DNA of 10,213 nt. It comes from Larix sibirica (Eukaryota > Streptophyta > Pinopsida > Pinales > Pinaceae). The DNA lies in NCBI GenBank assembly GCA_004151065.3, contig NWUY0300010582.1, positions 29,786-39,998 of the forward strand. The letters are read 5' to 3'. The notes beneath the pieces are model-generated. The model was not told the origin of the DNA, did no database searches, and saw nothing but the letters and a program-made list of their open reading frames with translations. Position numbers and translations under genes: made by a program. Positions 7,812-10,213 of the stretch are shown one piece after another; position 1 is the stretch's first letter, and every line of letters starts with the position of its first letter.

Positions 7812-8191
7812 GAGAAGCCAACAAATGGTTCTGTTTCCAGGACCAGGATCTGTGTCGGAGGGGGATGTGGCATCCATCTAAGCCCAAGATTCAAGACTAG
7901 ATCGATAGGAAGCTGAAGGAATTTTCCAAAGATCAGATTAAAAATCCATGCTTGATCTAGGAATATTGGCTGGGGGATGAGCCTACAGTTTGGACCCCTG
8001 AGTTGGTATGGGCCCTTAAAGGCATTGACACTAATATTTCCTGTGCTATTGATTACTAGTTGGATAGTATATTGGAAGTGTATGTTACAAAGTTTGTTGT
8101 AGACACCATGAAGTCTTACAATGTTGCTAAATGAGAATTCTTCCAAAGTACACGAGGTAAGTACCTGACATATTTAAACTTGTGGATTAAA
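7812..8191 (+). pseudogene. Possible N-terminal extension of the gag pseudogene
   Basis: This stretch is in the same frame as the gag that follows. It reads through four stops (7898 TAG, 7958 TAG, 8057 TAG, 8132 TGA) with segments such as DRKLKEFSKDQIKNPC, EYWLGDEPTVWTPELVWALK, DSILEVYVTKFVVDTMKSYN and EFFQSTRGKYLTYLNLWIK. The composition (Trp, Tyr, Lys, Asp spread as in amphipathic helices) looks more protein-like than other frames. I do not recognise the domain, and four stops in 127 codons is not far below chance. It could be a matrix-like N-terminal region of Gag or leader DNA. The opposite strand is open for 139 codons (7727-8146), which I regard as a shadow. Confidence 0.35.
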
Positions 8192-8474
8192 ATGTTAATT
8201 TGTGAAAAAGGGGTTATGCAGATGGAATATGAGGAGTAAACTATATGTGCATGGCGTATATGGGTGTCGAAGAGAGGATGGTCCAGAGTAAGATTAAAAA
8301 GGGACTAAGCTGAGATGATAAGAGAAGAAGAAAGTGAGATGGATGAAGAGTGTGGTGTACTGCGAAGTGAGAGAATATTCCAGTCATATAAGAGAAGGAA
8401 TATTGCGACAGACAAAGAGAGTGGCAGTGAGACTGGAGGATAGGACTATGAACCTATACCACAAATTAAGGAAG

Positions 8475-8692
8475 TATCTTATGATATAAGGGGGACTGAA
8501 GGGGAAAATTACCAGTTCATCCAAGAAGAAGAACCAGATGATCCATCTTAGAACAAACGCTTCGAAATACCTATGTCCACATGCACATATTCATAAGTTT
8601 AGGTAAGAGACAATAATTTATGATTACAGTCTATATAAACAAGTCATAATAGTAGCAGTAGCCATAATAATACTTCGATTAGTAATGTCAGT
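8475..8692 (+). repeat. Direct repeat of the gag acidic region, copy 1
   Basis: Matches 9996-10213. By eye there are about 18 differences in 218 bases, mostly transitions, including CG to CA or TG changes (AAACGCTT/AAACACTT, CTTCGATT/CTTTGACT). Similarity weakens in the last 15-20 bases of the window. Copy 1 lies within the main gag pseudogene. Confidence 0.93.
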
Positions 8693-9341
8693 TCTTTAGT
8701 ACCAAGTCAGAAAGTACCTCTGAGAAACATAATGGCTAGGGATGATATGAAGTTACCTATTTTCCATGGAAATGGATCAGAATATCCATACCAAAACTAG
8801 TTTCTATGTGAAGTTGTTTGGACTGTTAAACAAATGCAAGATGAGGATGTAAAAAGAGCACAGCTAATCACGCCTTTTGGGGTCGTGCTTTAGACTGGTT
8901 TATAAAGTTTGAAAATGTACCTGTTGGGAGTACACATAAAACATTAGCAGACATTAAGGCCATGTTAAAATATGAGTTCCAAAAACCAAAATCTTAGTCA
9001 CAATGCATTACTGAGCTTAAGAAATTAAAAAATTACTGACTGAATCTATACGGGACTTCTACCAAAGGTTCAAGACATTGATGGCTTGTGTAAGCTTCCA
9101 AATGACAAATGTTCAACACAAGGAATGGTTCATAGCCGCTTTGTTACCACATATTAGAGTTCCACTTATGAAACAGAATATTGTGATGCAGATTGAGGCT
9201 CTTGAATTAGCTATAAAACTGGAGGCATCACCTGTAGGAGAAACTAGAACAAGTATGGTTCAAATCGAGTCGCAGCTAGCAAAATTATCACTACAGATTG
9301 AAGATATTAAGAAAGGGAAAGATAAAAGAGAAGAAGTTTGG

Positions 9342-9832
9342 TGCAAAAGGTGTAAATAAGAATGTCATTCTAAGGATTAGTGTCCAACATTCCAGGAATA
9401 CATATTTGCGGGGGATTATGATTCGTTAAATTAGGGAGTTGGAGTCTGGTGTAGGATTTGTCAAACTAGGGGACATCGACCATAGTAATGCTATCTGCTA
9501 CAAAAAATTATAAGTATCCCCAAAAATTATTTTGTAATTTTTGTAGATCAGTTGGTCATGATGAAAAAGATTTCCGAGCATATCAATTACTTTCAAAATT
9601 TACAGTCAATGCCTACCGAATGAAAGGAGAAGAGCAAGGTGAAGGGAGTGGTACACATTTCCAACAGCAAAGGAGTGTATTTTGAGGACATGGATGAGGA
9701 GGATTTGGTTGAGGTAGAGGCCAAGTAATATGTTGCAATTGTGGTCAGCCAGGACATTTCACTAGAGATTGCCTGAACATGTGTTCAACATGCACGTAAT
9801 GTAGAGAACTAGATCATACCATTGAAGACTGC
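9342..9832 (+). other. Array of five CCHC-type zinc knuckles (nucleocapsid part of Gag)
   Basis: Knuckle 1 (9342-9383) is CKRCK*ECHSKD*C. Knuckle 2 (9450-9491) is CRICQTRGHRP**C. Knuckle 3 (9533-9574) is CNFCRSVGHDEKDF, with the last Cys replaced by Phe. Knuckle 4 (9731-9772) is CCNCGQPGHFTRDC, intact. Knuckle 5 (9791-9832) is CT*CRELDHTIEDC. All keep the C-x2-C-x4-H-x4-C spacing, and stops fall at non-ligand positions. A Gly/Arg-rich tract with three TGA codons at probable Arg positions (9683, 9695, 9710) separates knuckles 3 and 4. Most Gag proteins have one or two knuckles, so five is unusual. The frame changes between knuckles 2 and 3. Confidence 0.88.
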
Positions 9833-9994
9833 CCATAACTAATAGAAAAAGGGAAAGCAAAAGGGAACCAAAACAAGAATCAGAATGTTCAGAAGATAGC
9901 AGTGGAGCCAAGAGAGAAACCATCCACTATCATTGTAGTTACAAGAGGATAAGTTGCGACAGGAGCTAACATTGGAATACATGATAACCACCGC

Positions 9995-9995
9995 N
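9995..9995. other. Single N at junction of gag repeat copy 2
   Basis: This unresolved base lies exactly where the sequence jumps from the end of the nucleocapsid part back to the acidic part of gag. It has the same configuration as the N at 2879 and points to a join between assembled pieces. Confidence 0.8.
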
Positions 9996-10213
9996 TATCT
10001 TATGATATAAAGGGGACCGAAGGGGAAAATTACCAGTTCATCCAAGAAGAAGAACCAGATGATCCATCTTAGAACAAACACTTCGAAATACCTATGTCCA
10101 TGTGCGCATATTCATAAGTTTAGGTAAGAGACAATAATTTATCATTACAATCTATATAAACAAGTCATAATAGTAGCAGTAGCTAGAATAGTACTTTGAC
10201 TAGTATAAAAGTT
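9996..10213 (+). pseudogene. gag: Second partial gag copy (acidic region), runs off the window
   Basis: It reads SYDIKGTEGENYQF, IQEEEPDDPS*NKHFEIPM, then YS*V*VRDNNLSLQSI*TSH and SSSS, parallel to 8477 onward. Most stops are shared with copy 1 (the TAG after DDPS, the TAA and TAG in YS*V*V, the TAA after LQSI). The TGA of copy 1 at 8621 is TCA here, so the copies have some private mutations. The frame across the N continues that of the preceding gag. Shared stops mean both descend from an already broken copy, or are alleles or overlapping assemblies of one locus. Confidence 0.85.
9996..10213 (+). repeat. Direct repeat of the gag acidic region, copy 2
   Basis: This is the partner of 8475-8692. 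The offset is 1521 bases. The repeat begins at the base after the N and continues to the window edge, so its full length is unknown. Confidence 0.93.

Larger units (their letters stand above)
8192..9994 (+). pseudogene. gag: Retrotransposon gag pseudogene, multi-zinc-knuckle type
   Basis: Gag forms the virus-like particle and packages element RNA. One frame runs from an ATG at 8192 to about 8870: an acidic half (EEESEMDEE, TEGENYQFIQEEEPDD), a Ser/Asn linker (SHNSSSSHNNTSISN), then MARDDMKLPIFHGNGSEYP and FLCEVVW. A frame change gives GRALDWFIKFENVPVG and YEFQKPKS*SQCITELKKLK. Another near 9025 gives DFYQRFKTLM, NVQHKEWFIAALLPHIRVPL, a coiled-coil-like ESQLAKLSLQIEDIKK, then five CCHC-type knuckles (9342-9832). 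The order matches Retrotrans_gag followed by a nucleocapsid. There are about 21 in-frame stops and a third frame change near 9495-9530. After VEPREKPSTIIVVTRG and ANIGIHDN the sequence hits an N, so protease and polymerase are not seen. The ATG is only the first in-frame Met of the well-supported part. Confidence 0.87.

Noticed and set aside
7727-8146. Minus-strand open frame of 139 codons
   Set aside because: It is the longest open frame in the window but matches no family I know and has no recognisable motif. It lies opposite a stretch that reads as an upstream continuation of the plus-strand gag frame. The plus-strand stops are mainly TAG, which read as CTA (Leu) codons in the opposite frame and so keep it open. 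Kept only as an ambiguity in the findings.

Overview
The window reads as repeat-derived nuclear DNA of a seed plant. It is AT-rich, has no intact gene, and consists mostly of two decayed retroelements facing each other. The organism call rests on family resemblance: a plant L1-type LINE with a DUF4283-like, CCHC-containing ORF1, and a multi-zinc-knuckle Gag of a kind I associate with plant LTR retrotransposons. A gymnosperm is possible but not proven.

Layout. 1-844: no recognisable gene; it holds a degenerate 75-80 bp direct repeat (two copies about 465 bp apart). 845-5480, minus strand: an almost complete but dead LINE, read from right to left. Its ORF1 (about 5480-3809) has a proline-rich start, a DUF4283-like region and one CCHC knuckle. 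Its ORF2 (3812-845) has an endonuclease, a linker, a reverse transcriptase and part of the C-terminal region. Several frameshifts and stops break it, and the YADD-equivalent motif is ruined. A 298-bp segment of the ORF2 linker is present twice in tandem (2581-2878 and 2880-3176), with a single N between the copies; this looks like an assembly seam. 5514-6890: very AT-rich spacer without a gene. About 6905-7690, plus strand: a tentative LTR, with a TATA-like tract, a polyA-like signal and a U5-like block. 7812-9994, plus strand: a decayed gag with an acidic N-terminal half, a Retrotrans_gag-like core and five CCHC-type knuckles in a row. It carries about 21 in-frame stops and three frame changes from 8192 on. 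At a second single N (9995) the sequence returns to the acidic part of gag (9996-10213 resembles 8475-8692, roughly 92% by eye), in the same reading frame.

How the parts relate. Nothing here is likely to make a working protein. The LINE would once have encoded an RNA-binding ORF1 protein and the EN/RT enzyme for target-primed reverse transcription. The plus-strand element would have encoded the capsid/nucleocapsid polyprotein of an LTR retrotransposon; its protease and polymerase are not in the window. I saw no cellular gene, tRNA, rRNA or CRISPR array. The points most worth checking are the two N-associated duplications and the five-knuckle Gag.
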